Source of the DNA: Phialocephala subalpina
Lineage: Eukaryota; Ascomycota; Leotiomycetes; Helotiales; Mollisiaceae
Length of the DNA stretch: 26,732 bases
Direction: 5' to 3'
Assembly (NCBI GenBank): GCA_900073065.1
Contig: FJOG01000086.1
Coordinates: 13,734 to 40,465 of the forward strand
Below the pieces are notes generated by a model. The model was not told where the DNA came from. It ran no database searches and saw only the letters and a program-made list of their open reading frames with translations. This document shows, in pieces, positions 10,582 to 20,909 of the stretch (position 1 is its first letter; each line of letters starts with the position of its first letter). Position numbers and translations under genes: made by a program.

Positions 10582-11536
10582 ATGGACACATTGACGAAAC
10601 AGACCAATGAGATCAAAGAGGAGCACGCAAGCGTACTACATGGATTCAGAGAAAACATCGAGGCCTTGAAGAATGAAAACGCAAGTTTCATCGGACAGCG
10701 AAGTCCCATCGACCAACTCACGATCGCTAGTGCTGCCACTAGAGCAAATACGCTTTCAATTGCTTCTACCGACATTCCCCACTCGAATCTTGACAAAGCT
10801 CACCGGAGCAAGCATGATACAGTCCTTTTCGCTGTGAAGAATATCCAACACGAACGGGCAGTGGAGAAACTGCTGCTCCAAAATCAGGTTCTTGAGATTC
10901 AGCTGCAGAATGCCAAACTCGTTGCTAGTATGAACGAGCTACAAGAAAAAGCCGAATCCCGTCATGCAACCTCTCTGCTGCTGCAGACAGCCGATACGCA
11001 CAAAGACTTGAAGAAAGTCCTTGCAAAGGTCCAACTAGAGATGATCAGAGTCAATCAACACTTGGGCCATCCATCTCAGAAATTCTCTGCATGTAAGGCA
11101 TTGAATGCACAGCTTGCAAACCTGTCCGCTGCTATGAGACGAGTTGATACTATCGAACAAGGCCCTCCCTGGGAGACTTCATATGGCAAGAAGATCATTG
11201 AGGAGTTGAAGAAGGACCTGACAACTTCGAGAGGGGAGTTGAATGAGGCCAAGACGGATTTGAAGGACATGAGGACATAGTTGGTGGCGGTAGAAGAGGA
11301 GTTGAAAGCTCTGAAGCTGAAAAGGAAGGAGGAGCAGGAGGACGCGATGGTGGTGTACAAGAGTCATGATACCCAACTCAACAATAGTGATGTCGGCGTC
11401 GTTGCAAGAAAGAATCAAGGAGCTAGAGCCTAGTCTCGAGATATTTTGGACCCCTCTCAACAAGTCAGAAAGCCAAATACGAGAGGTTTTCTGGAACGAA
11501 GCTTGCTTTTGGGAAGTCGAATACCGCACTACTTAA
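10582..11536 (+). pseudogene. Coiled-coil protein gene broken by a nonsense codon and a frameshift
   Basis: From ATG 10582 the frame reads MDTLTKQTNEIKEEH and continues as a long helical, Lys/Glu/Leu-rich coiled coil (for example LLLQNQVLEIQLQNAKL and KKIIEELKKDL) to an in-frame TAG at 11278-11280. Coding character continues in the same frame past the stop (LVAVEEELKALKLKRKEE). It then switches by one base near 11350-11390 into a frame reading MSASLQERIKELEPSLEIF and FWNEACFWEVEY, ending at TAA 11534-11536. CAG in place of the TAG would restore the first break. No family is recognised. I infer a recently decayed gene, although sequencing error could cause either lesion. A 233-residue truncated product is also possible. 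The upstream frame is open without an ATG, so the start is uncertain. Confidence 0.55.
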
Positions 11537-13095
11537 CTCATAAACAAGGAATTGATATTGGAAGTAGGACTTGTGAAAGGCGTGGCAGAGGAACATAAGG
11601 GTATATTGAGTTCGGAAGCTACTTGATGGTGCAGCAGGGATAGCCAGGGGCTCTGATTTGCGTGTGTGCTGGCGCCATTAATGCTTCGGATTGTTTGCTC
11701 TATTTCGTTGATAAGCTGGGGGAAAAGTGGGAAAATGGAGAAATATCTTAGCTTGATCCTTGAAGCACCTTGTGCCTTGCCAGTCCTTGTCCTCTATAGT
11801 AAGTGGGACGATGTTTATAAGTGTTGTAGAGCATTCTTTGAATGAAATGCAGGTTTGAGACAGAGTACAACTGGCATTCAGATTCAGAATCTGTCTATTG
11901 GATGTTAGTTCTTCCCGAGAAGCTCCTGAAGACAAATGACATCGTATCGCGATCGTCGTCTTATTTTCTGTCTAGTATTAGCCATTTCAGAAAATGGTTT
12001 TGGTTTTGCCACCGGCATTGGCAACCAACCTTTGTTTTTTATTTTCGGTTGAAATATATAACCCTTTCATTCTTTGCATGTATTATTCTTTTTATATCTC
12101 CATATCCTTGTGGATTAACAGAGACAAGTTGCAGGGGTTTCGGAAATCCATTCCATCATGAATCAAAAAGCTCATGATTTTTCATCCGATGATTTATAGG
12201 CTATGAGCTCTATATAGTAAACTGTTCATCTTTAATCGTATAAAAAGGCACTCGTATAATTGTTGTCTTTCCTCAATAGTTTTTCGAATAACACTACAAG
12301 CCGAAAAGACCGAAAACTTCTCCCAGACATGAGAACTAATTCATTTTGTGATATGACTTCAAATTGTTACCTTTATTTGTACTAACTCGTCATCACCAAC
12401 TTGTTCTCAGGCCTCTTCTCCTTACTATTCTAATCATATCTGTTCTGTGTACGTTTGCAAAGCCGTAGAATCAGGGGTCTTGAGGTGCCCTGGCTCGAAG
12501 GATTTCATAGCCGTTAGTGGAAGAAGATCATGAAATTCAAAGCTGCTAGCAATTGTATAGAACCTCTTGGGTACTTTAATCCTTCGAGTAGTTATCAACT
12601 ACCCTGGGACATTCACTGATGACGTAGCCTTGTCTCGGTGCCGGCGGTTGCAGGGTCTCGGAGATGTAATCACGTGTAGCTTAGATCAGATGAATGAAGA
12701 GCTTATTGGAATGTTCCAATAAATCGCGCTGTCAAAAGGTGGACATCCAGGACCGCCTTCTGGTAATATTTCTAAGAATTAGTGTATGCATCGGCCGCTT
12801 CCGGTACAATACTCGAGCCCGCCGCTGGATATCCGCCCTTGAGTGGGTTCCCGAATAGGAAATTTATCCAGCTCCTATACCGCCAAAGTCCAAGCGTCGG
12901 GACTCATTTCACCTAATTTCGGAAATAATGCAACCAGATTACGTCTGGCATCGCCGGGCGTTAGGTGACTATGCTTTGGGGTCACGGTCGAAATGCAACT
13001 TTACACAGGCATAATGGTCATTGAATACCTAATCTAAGGAGAACTTGAAGTTACCGAAAGGCTCATTCCATCTTAGAGTTGGTGAACAGATCTGT
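11537..13095. other. Gene-free stretch
   Basis: About 1.56 kb with no supported gene. 11,950-12,400 is AT-rich. 12,600-13,050 has higher GC, with dispersed short motifs including an ATCACGTG E-box-like site near 12,668. It contains the 3' flank of the broken coiled-coil gene and that of the large minus-strand gene ending at 13096. No tRNA, transposon ends or tandem repeats were noticed. Confidence 0.45.
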
Positions 13096-16000
13096 CTAAA
13101 GCAAAGGAAAACCGGCTACAGACGAAAGACTTGCAATATACTCTGCGCAGCCTCTATGGCCTCTACCGTTAGCAAGACATATTGCATTCTCAATCTGTTC
13201 AGGCGTAAACCCTAGCCCAGATACCGCATCCCACAAAACTCTGATCATTTCTAAGCAACCCTGCTCTGCTGCTCCCTCGAAAGCCAACCGTCCGTCTACC
13301 TTGGCCGGGGATGCATGGACCAAGGCCCCACGAGTCAGAAGCAAATTGGCAATTTTGATGCTCCCGCTGATGGCGGCCAGTTGTAGGGCAATCGCTCCGC
13401 CCCTATCTGCTGGTCGTTCGTTGACACCCGCCCCATTTTCCAGCAAAAGCTTAACTATCTTGAAGCTGCCAATTTCACAGGCTTGTTGCAGAGGGGTGCG
13501 CTTCAGACCCTTTCGTGCAGGCCGATTTAAATCTGCGCCGTTCGTCAAAAGTAGCTCCACCATTTGCTCGCCCCTGGTCATAATAGCGACTGTGAGCGCC
13601 ATATCTTGACCCCCGAGATTTTCGTAACGACAGAGAATATCGTCCCGTCGATAGTCGTATGGCTTGCGAGCGATGCTGTTCGGATCGCCACCCGCGTCTA
13701 TTAGCTTCTGAACCAGCTTAAGATCCCTCCCCTTTCGATACACGATCGCGAAGCCTAATGCAATCAATAGCATGTCATCTTGCCTTGAGAAACTGTTCAC
13801 ATCGAACTTTGCTATGAGCATAGTGTTGAGCAGTGTGGCGTCTCCTTTCTCAACAGCTTTGATCAGCAAATCTCCTCCAAAGCTTTTTTTCCCCTGGGGA
13901 TATCTTGCGGAAAAGGTTTCAAGTAGGGTGCTAAAAGCCTGCTGGCTGTTCTCAAGAGCTGAAAGAAAGGCCTTATCGTTGGCTGGGTCCGCACCGCTAG
14001 AGAATAGGAGCCGAGTCATGTCGCCGTCCTCGTTAGCTATTGCTGCTTCCAGCGGACTGACGCCGGATACAGCGCATTTTCTTGGGCTGGCTCCGTTTTT
14101 GAGAAGTAGCTCTACCAGAGCCCTATTCCTTGATTTCACGGCCGCCGCTAACGCGGTTGTCTGGAGCCCAACATCGATATCAGCCCCCATGAGGATCAAA
14201 TCCGCGACAATGGGTATGTTTCCCCACAATCCAGCAGCTTCCACGACAGGAGTTTGTAATTCGCAGTTACGATGTGGGTTAACGTCGACGTCAGCCTCCC
14301 AGATTCCCTCAACTACAGGTTTGTTCTGCCTTCGCAACGCCTCCAGCAATGGCGGACCGGGCCCAGTCCAGCCGGGTGTTCCGTTGGCATCGGCTCCATT
14401 ACCGAGAAGAATCAAGGCAGCTTCTATTTTGTCACCGCAAATGGCCACGTGCAGTGCTGGCGTCAAGTACGTCCCGCGCTTCTCTGGTACAAGCTCCAAT
14501 ATTTTTTGTATGTAGTGGCAATCGCCAACTTCAGCTGCAGCAAATATGGCGGCTTCGAAATGCTTCGCCTGGTTGATGTGAGATAAAGCTCCGAGAAACT
14601 CAAATTTATTCACAAAATCCTTGTTTTGAGAGTGGATCGCTTCTGCTAATGGCGTCGTGTGGTGAAAAAAGTGTGGACGGTCTTCGCTGTTGGCAATTGC
14701 AGCATTTACATCTTCACCGCATGAATCTAAATAGTGTGTCCATCCACTCACGCTAGCACCGTTTTGTAACAATAGATCAATTAGCTCACGGCTACCGTTC
14801 CTTACCGCAGCCGACAATGCTACACTTTTATTTGTGGCATGGGGCAGAAGGAACTTAACAAGCTCGAGATTTCCCCTTCTTGTCGCATGGTAGAGGGTGC
14901 TTTCCATTAGCTCCTGGTGATCTGCGGAGCAACGCATGCAGTTTTCAGCCTGACAATACTCGAAGAGCCGCTTGATGATCTGAGTAGCGAGGCTGTTTCC
15001 CAAATACCGAACAATGCCTTTTAGCATGAACTTCTCAAAGTAGCTGCGGTGGCTGCCTGGTGGGAGTCGGAAAATCAACTCTCGAAGAAGGTCCGTCTGT
15101 CCCCAGCGAATGACGGCGCTGACGAGAGCTACTCGCACTTCTGCGTGACAATCAAGAAGCGTCCTCACGAGCTCCATGTCCACTGCTTCGTATATACCCC
15201 ATTTTCGAACGGCTAGCTCTAGCGCTCCACGTTCATGGATCTCGTCTTTTTCGTGTGTCTTGTTGATGTCGGCATTAGCCGCGAGAAGTGTCTGCACAAT
15301 GCCAAGATGACGAAACTTGGCCGCAAGTTCAATCGGAGTATATAGTCTGCCTTTTCTATCAAGCTCACAGACAATCTCGTTCGGGTCAATCGCGCTGGGC
15401 GAGTTTCGAGTTGCTTGGAGGATGGTTATGACTGCCTGCTTATCGCAAGCCTCGACAGCTGCTCGAAACAGGTTGTCTGCAAGAGGTTTTGCTAGGACAG
15501 GTGGGCATGATCGGAGGCAATTGAAGAATCGAGAGCTCACTTGGTGCTGCTTCCTAAGCATTCTAAGTATAGCCCCGGACGGGATGTTTCTGAGGCCAGC
15601 AAAACCATTGGCGATTGAGAACAGGAGTGCGCTATAAAACGGGGAGTCAAAAATGACATCCCTAGTGGCGAGCCCGGCCGTCTGCCACGAGCCGTCTTGT
15701 GCCCGACTCTCAGGTAGTAGTGATAGTAGGCTGTCCATTACCTCATCAGGGTCAGGCAACTTCAACACCTCATCGGACATCGAATTGTCGATCAAAACTT
15801 GGGCAGCATCATCGAGAAGTGATTGCACGAGAATATTTGGAGATATTCGAGGTTTAATGTTTAGTGGTGAATCCCATTCATGGCCAGCTCCGATGTGTTC
15901 GGGAGACTTATGCCGGGAACGAATGTCCCGCCCGGGCTCGGCTGAGACGGCTGCCAGGAGTTGGAAAAACGACGATTCCCCAGCCCAGTGCCAGGGCGTG

Positions 16001-17005
16001 AATGGAGTCTCGTAGGCCGAAGGGTTAGGAAAGGCGGCAGGAGACGGTCCGGAAAGCTGCGACGCGCCAGGATCAAAGGACCAAGGGTAGTCTATTTCAA
16101 GTGAAGGACCAAAGCCGTCGAGAAAAATCGCGTCATTCCACGGCGACGAAGGGGAACTAAACAGCGGCGATTCTTGGTTTCTGGGGATAAATGCTCGATT
16201 CCCATGTGCCTGTACGAGGTCCAGAGACGATGAGCCCTCGAGCCCTCGAATAACATGGTCATTTGTGGCACGAGGCAGTAAATGGGGCGAAACTGCGAAA
16301 CTGTCTCTGAAAGGGGCTTTATACTCGGACGTGGTTACTAGAGCGGGAGCGGGAGCAAATGGTTCCTCGGATCCGAGAACAGCGCGATCGTCGGCGGGTA
16401 GAGACGGATGGCTATCTGCAACAGTATTTCCGCCGGTATACTCGTACGCTGACCATTCGCCATCCGCTCCACGAATCTCAATGGTAACACGGCGGGCAGG
16501 AGGCAAGGAAAACCCTCAACGCTGTTAGCATAAATCCACGGCATATACAGTATTAAAAAAATACCATCGGAAGCATCATGGCGTGGCTGCTCGAGCCCTG
16601 GAAAGGCGTAGCGTTGAGACCTCTTGATTCTTGTCTTGCTGAGAACGTGGCCCGAAAGCTTGACTCGGGCCTCAATATTCACGGCAGAAAGCTCGCTGAG
16701 CTAGGCATGAACTGCTCTCCACTCTTCTTTCTTGAGATTTTTAGGTTGGTCGCGTTTCCTGAAATACGCCTCATACTGAGAAAGGCTGCATGAGTTCCAC
16801 TGCATCAGGTTCTGCAAGCGATCGTTTCAGGGATTAGGGGCAATTCTCACCTGGCAGAGAAGTGATGTTCATCGCGCATGATTTGTAGCACACTTGGCCC
16901 CTTCTCGCTCTGTAGAGGTAGTCCGCGAACGTGGTAGAGATCGTGGATAATGTCGTCGTAGCGCTCCCATTCCTGCTTCGATATCTTTCCGGCTGGAGGC
17001 GCCAT
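13096..17005 (-). CDS. Clr5-domain ankyrin-repeat protein with one in-frame TAG
   Basis: Three exons on the minus strand (17005-16851, 16785-16565, 16514-13096) give about 1,264 codons. Introns are 65 nt (GTGAGA...GCAG) and 50 nt (GTATTT...TTGAG). Residues about 7-75 are a Clr5 domain: ISKQEWERYDDIIHDLY, then LQIMRDEHHFSA joined by splicing to SLSQYEAYFRKRDQPKNLKK. Codon 80 (16703-16701) is TAG; coding resumes at once in frame (LSELSAVNIEARVKLSGHVL). A Pro/Ser-rich disordered stretch follows. From about residue 510 to 1235 comes a long ankyrin array (TPIELAAKFRHLGIVQTLL; LQQACEIGSFKIVKLLLENG; ALQLAAISGSIKIANLLL). The ankyrin exon itself contains no ATG until deep inside, so it needs the upstream exons. 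Clr5-ankyrin proteins are abundant in fungi, function largely unknown; an NLR-like sensing role is speculation. The single nonsense codon may be a young null allele, readthrough, or an error. Confidence 0.85.
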
Positions 17006-17135
17006 TTTGACGACTATAAAATCGTTGAACAGTCAGTAACTAAATGCAACAGCACATAGCAGGCTATAGTCAGTAGTATCCTCCCAGTTGACTTTTATAA
17101 TCCACGAATTTTTCTGGAACAGCAACAGTATCTCA

Positions 17136-17215
17136 AGTTTTGCCAAGTCGGGTTTTGCGAAGACAGGTTTTGTCAAGCCAGGTTTTGTGACCCCACCCCA
17201 GGTTTTGCCACGCTG
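17136..17215. repeat. Degenerate 15-bp tandem repeat, five units
   Basis: Five units start at 17136, 17151, 17166, 17181 and 17201, with core GGTTTTGNCAAGNCN. Four are spaced exactly 15 bp and one 20 bp. The unit is a multiple of three, so translated on the minus strand it reads as a repeated KPxLxKP-like peptide, but no gene is evident around it. It lies 130-210 nt upstream of the Clr5-ankyrin start codon. It could be promoter-associated or a minisatellite. Confidence 0.7.
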
Positions 17216-18176
17216 GATCAACATTTAACTGTACTGTAAATGCCCTGTAATGTCTCGGCCATGCCTTATGAGCCCTTCTGATTGGCTCGCTTCGTATGGT
17301 TCCCTGTGATCCTATTCTTCCAGCGATCTCTTTGGCTTGAGATCCTGTCGAGTGAGTCCCCACTAAATATGACTGATTTACAGTGGGCTGAGTGGCCGTA
17401 GCCCTTTAGGGCATGGGCTAGGGCCTTACAGGGCCACCCCCTGTAAAACCCAGACTTTTGATCGCGTCCTACAGGCGATTATCTTGCCGGGGTAGCTGAG
17501 CCTCGACGAAGGCCTTGAGCTACGCCCACGGCCCAATTTGCATTTCAAATGGCGGAAGAAAAGTGCCAAAAAATTAGCGCCTTGGCAGGCCATCGCACGG
17601 AGTGCTGTACAACCCATCCCTCAGCCGCCAAACTACTGTTTTGTCACTACGTGAATCATACCTCACTCCTTTCTAAATGCATAGGGATATTTCGAATGCT
17701 CAGGAGACTATTTTGATCACTAGAACCCGTCTTGACACCCTTTATTCCTGCTCGGTAGAAGTTAACATTCTCAATAGTACTACCAGGAGAGGCCTTGCCT
17801 TGTAAATATAGGAGAGATCGTTAAGGTTTCGAGTTGCTAGGGCTTGGTGAGCAGAGGTGAGGTAGTAGAGATTGCACGTGAACTATGAGTGAGAATGGGT
17901 GAGCATGAAGTGAGGCGAAGGTGAGTAAAGCGGCGACGGGTCATGTGCGCTGCAACTCAGCGGGCGAGAGGATGTGAAGATTGACGCGAATCAACAGCTT
18001 TGTGTTTCTAATGCGAAAGCTTGCGACATTCGACACCACACACCCCACAATACAACATCTCATCTAGATCCTGCGTGGTTACACTCCATACAAGTGCGAA
18101 CCTACTTTCGTCCATCTGAAAGCTTGACGCAATCGTAGGGCCCTAGCTGTCTAGTAATTTTGAGTGGTAATTACCC
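17216..18176. other. Gene-free stretch with small foldback sequence
   Basis: No gene is supported. A compact foldback lies at 17377-17447: TTTACAG at one end, CTGTAAA at the other, and internal GCCC/GGGC-type repeats including a GCCCT-tt-AGGGC hairpin at 17401-17412. From 17,840 to 17,940 the plus strand has many GTGAG-type short motifs. The rest is unremarkable, including the upstream flank of the 2EXR pseudogene. Confidence 0.45.
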
Positions 18177-19605
18177 ATGATCGCTCTGTTATTAAGTCTA
18201 CTAACAAGCCTTAAATTTCATGCCTTCATAATGCATCCGCAACCTCCCCCACCAGATCCCCCGACTTCATCCCTTTCCGACGTAGTAAAAATCAATCAAG
18301 CACGCCAATCTATGATGGCTGGCGGTTCTGCTTTGAGATTTCCTAGCGAGAACACATATGCGAACACGAGAGCGGTAATTAATGCTCGAAGCGCTTTGCA
18401 GTCCTCGTCGAATAGGAGTGCCTACTCTTGAACCTATCACACAAAACAGGGCTCTTCAGAAGAACCGTCTTCTACGCCGACATCTAATTTAAGTTAGCTC
18501 TGCTCGGAATGGCCGAGTGATCGACCTCACGGGAAGGAGATCCTGGATGACCAGTTACAGGGAGACTTGGCTGAGGACCGCGCAACTACATCCCATGAAA
18601 ATATGGTCTCGGGTCTACCTTCTAACACACCGAGTCCAGGACATCTACTTTGTGATCCGATGCCCAAGTACCAGCTTCAGATACGGTGTTGGGGTCTGTA
18701 GCTTCAGGACTTCCGGCACCATCTGCGACAACTGTACCACCGCCGTGCTCAGCTCCAGAACCTGGGATGGATCAACTCAGCGGGCCCGAAGCCAGCAATC
18801 AAGGCCAATAGGAGTCTGACCTTGGTCATCATTATTCCCCAAGTCCGTCACCGCAAGAAGATCACCAAAAGCAAAGACATCAGAAGCATACTCGTAGTAA
18901 GGGTCTTCAATGCCGTCGAGGTTCTCTGCGGACAAGAAAAATTCGCCATTTCAGCTATCAAAACCATGTCCCTGGATGCATTTACCGGGTTATCAAAGTA
19001 CGCCGCAAGCTCTGGACTCGATTTAAAAAGGCACTTCTCAATGATCTTTTCGAAAAGTTTGCTCTAGCTCTTCAAGGCCACGTGGATGAAAACGTATCAA
19101 TCGCCTCGAATACGAATGAGCAGAACCGAGACAATTATCCTACGGCTCCTCTAGACCCCACCAGATTCTCTGGACTTCCCACCGAATTAAGACTGTTGAT
19201 ATGGAAGCTCGCCCTTCCTGGTCCCCGAGTGGTGGAGGTGGAAAGATGCCTCGAGGTCGAGCAATGGTATTGCCCAAGAGAATCTTGCCCCCAGCCCAGC
19301 GGTCTCCTCCGTGCAAACAAAGAGTCTGGAGAAGTCTACTTGAAATATTACAAGCCCATATGTCGCCAAGGCTCGTCTGGAAAAGGTGTTGTCAATGATA
19401 GCGTCGGCCATGATACTACTAGGTTGGTATGTAAAGGTAGCCATACAAGTGCTTTATCTTCTTCTTTATTTGTTTATATCAATTACGACATCGACACTCT
19501 TTACATTAGTCCCAGCTCGGAAGATGAGTGCTCGGGTTTTGACCTCTTCGTGGAGATCCTGGGAGACCGAAATCAAACCCTGCTTGAAGCTGCGTCATTG
19601 GCATG

Positions 19606-19607
19606 TA
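19606..19607. repeat. Target-site duplication TA, left
   Basis: The TA dinucleotide abuts the left inverted repeat and pairs with TA at 20908-20909. TA target choice is the hallmark of Tc1/mariner integration. Confidence 0.9.
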
Positions 19608-19635
19608 TAATCGGTTCCCTGGACTATTCGCTAAT
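19608..19635 (+). repeat. Left terminal inverted repeat
   Basis: 28 bp whose core is AATCGGTTCCC followed by GGACTATTCGCTAAT. It is the reverse complement of 20880-20907 except at positions 1 and 13, both of which are T here and C in the other end (C-to-T differences). Confidence 0.95.
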
Positions 19636-19730
19636 TTTTCTTAAAAAAGTTAAGTCAATTTGCCCCACTTGCCCCTCTTTAAACTCTCGCACATACACTT
19701 TGGCTTAAATTATTCAAAAATCCATTTTTA

Positions 19731-20789
19731 ATTATAGGCCGCGTACGGAAAACCACTCGAAAAGAGCTCAAACTAGCCGAAAGAACTTAAATTTGGACTC
19801 GATATTACGATGGGCATAAATACATTGCAATTTCCAGGCTAAAAGACTAGCCCTACTCTACCGTCCGCAGTATCATTCAGAAAAGACTTAAAACCGGTGA
19901 TATTACCTTCGAAACTTAGCCTCGAAGGAGGGCTACCAAAAAGACTAGTATTAGAGATAATAGAGCACTTATACGCTACGCCAATCAAAATCCAAAAGAT
20001 ACTCTTTATGCCCTTATAACTCCTTCTAAATCGACCTATAAACTAGGCCGAAACACGGTTCGAAAAATCTTTAAAGCTTATGGGAAAGTTAAGCGCAAGT
20101 CTCGCAAAAAGCTATACTTTAAGCCCGAGCATAAAATAAAGCGTTTAATTTGATGCAAATAGCAAAAAAGGACCAAAAGGAATTACAGGAAGATCTATTA
20201 GAGTAATAAGGTTATATTTTATGTGGGATAAAACGGAAATACTATTTATGTGACTCGTAGACCTAGGGAAGAATATTTAGAGAAGAACTTGAACCCTAGC
20301 TTTAAGAGTAGGCATATATTTATAGGAGTTTAATCTTGTTTTTGCGGAACTAAGATAAGTCCTTTAGTGATTATTAAGAAAGGTAAACGAATAAACGCAA
20401 AGCGTTATTTGGAGATTATTAAAGAGCATTTTATTCCTTTTTATAAGAAGATAATTGAAAAGTATGGTTTTAGAGTAGTAATACAAGAGGATAATGCTCC
20501 TTGGTATACTACTAAAATAATAAGGAAATACATGGATTAATAAGGGGTTACTCGATTGCAATAGTTTGCTTAATCACTCGATTTTTCTCTAATTGAGAAT
20601 TTGTGGAAGTAAATCAAGAATATTATTGGGAAAAGGAGGTATAAGATTAAGACTATTAAGGATATAAAGTAAGCTTTGAGAGAAGTTTAGCCTCAAATTA
20701 AACTTAAAACTCTTGAAAAGTTAAATACTAGTATAAATAAACGGATTAATATATACATTAAAGCTAAGGGGAGTATAATAAAATATTAA
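19731..20789 (+). pseudogene. Tc1/mariner transposase remnant with many in-frame stops
   Basis: A single plus-strand frame keeps transposase character throughout. It has an N-terminal helix-turn-helix region (TRKELKLAERT, then STVRSIIQKRLKTGD), a second one (NTVRKIFKAYGKVKRKSRKK), and the fungal Tc1 motif NTIYVTRRPREEY. The catalytic core follows with VVIQEDNAPWYTTK (second Asp of the DDE triad) and DFSLIENLWK (the Glu). More than ten in-frame stops occur; most sit where Trp or Gln is expected, for example after RLI and before CK, or after ENLWK. Thus C:G to T:A transitions explain them without frameshifts. The segment that should hold the first catalytic Asp (WSDES-like) is not present between KVIF and YVG, suggesting a small deletion. 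Not functional. Confidence 0.9.
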
Positions 20790-20879
20790 TATATCTTTAA
20801 TTTGAGCTTAAAATAAAGTAATTTGGATTAATAGTTATTAAGTTATAAGTGTTTAAAGTCATGGAGGCCCTTGCACGTG

Positions 20880-20907
20880 ATTAGCGAATAGTCCGGGGAA
20901 CCGATTG
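20880..20907 (-). repeat. Right terminal inverted repeat
   Basis: Mirror of the left end: ATTAGCGAATAGTCC then GGGGAACCGATTG, immediately followed by the TA duplication at 20908-20909. Confidence 0.95.
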
Positions 20908-20909
20908 TA
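20908..20909. repeat. Target-site duplication TA, right
   Basis: Second copy of the TA target; the host coding frame resumes directly after it. Confidence 0.9.

Larger units (their letters stand above)
19608..20907 (+). mobile_element. Complete Tc1/mariner DNA transposon with 28-bp TIRs and TA target duplication
   Basis: A 1,300-bp element is bounded by terminal inverted repeats (19608-19635 and 20880-20907) that match at 26 of 28 positions, and by TA dinucleotides at 19606-19607 and 20908-20909. Removing the element plus one TA joins TTGGCATG-TA-CAGATTCG and restores the 2EXR reading frame, so both boundaries are defined. Inside is a single-frame transposase remnant on the plus strand. GC is moderate at the left and falls steeply toward the right half. 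TIR, TSD and protein together place it firmly in the Tc1/mariner superfamily. Confidence 0.95.

Noticed and set aside
13772..14515. 247-codon plus-strand open frame inside the ankyrin gene
   Set aside because: It is the antisense shadow of the ankyrin repeats (Ser/Ala/Pro-rich); the sense frame has clear repeats.
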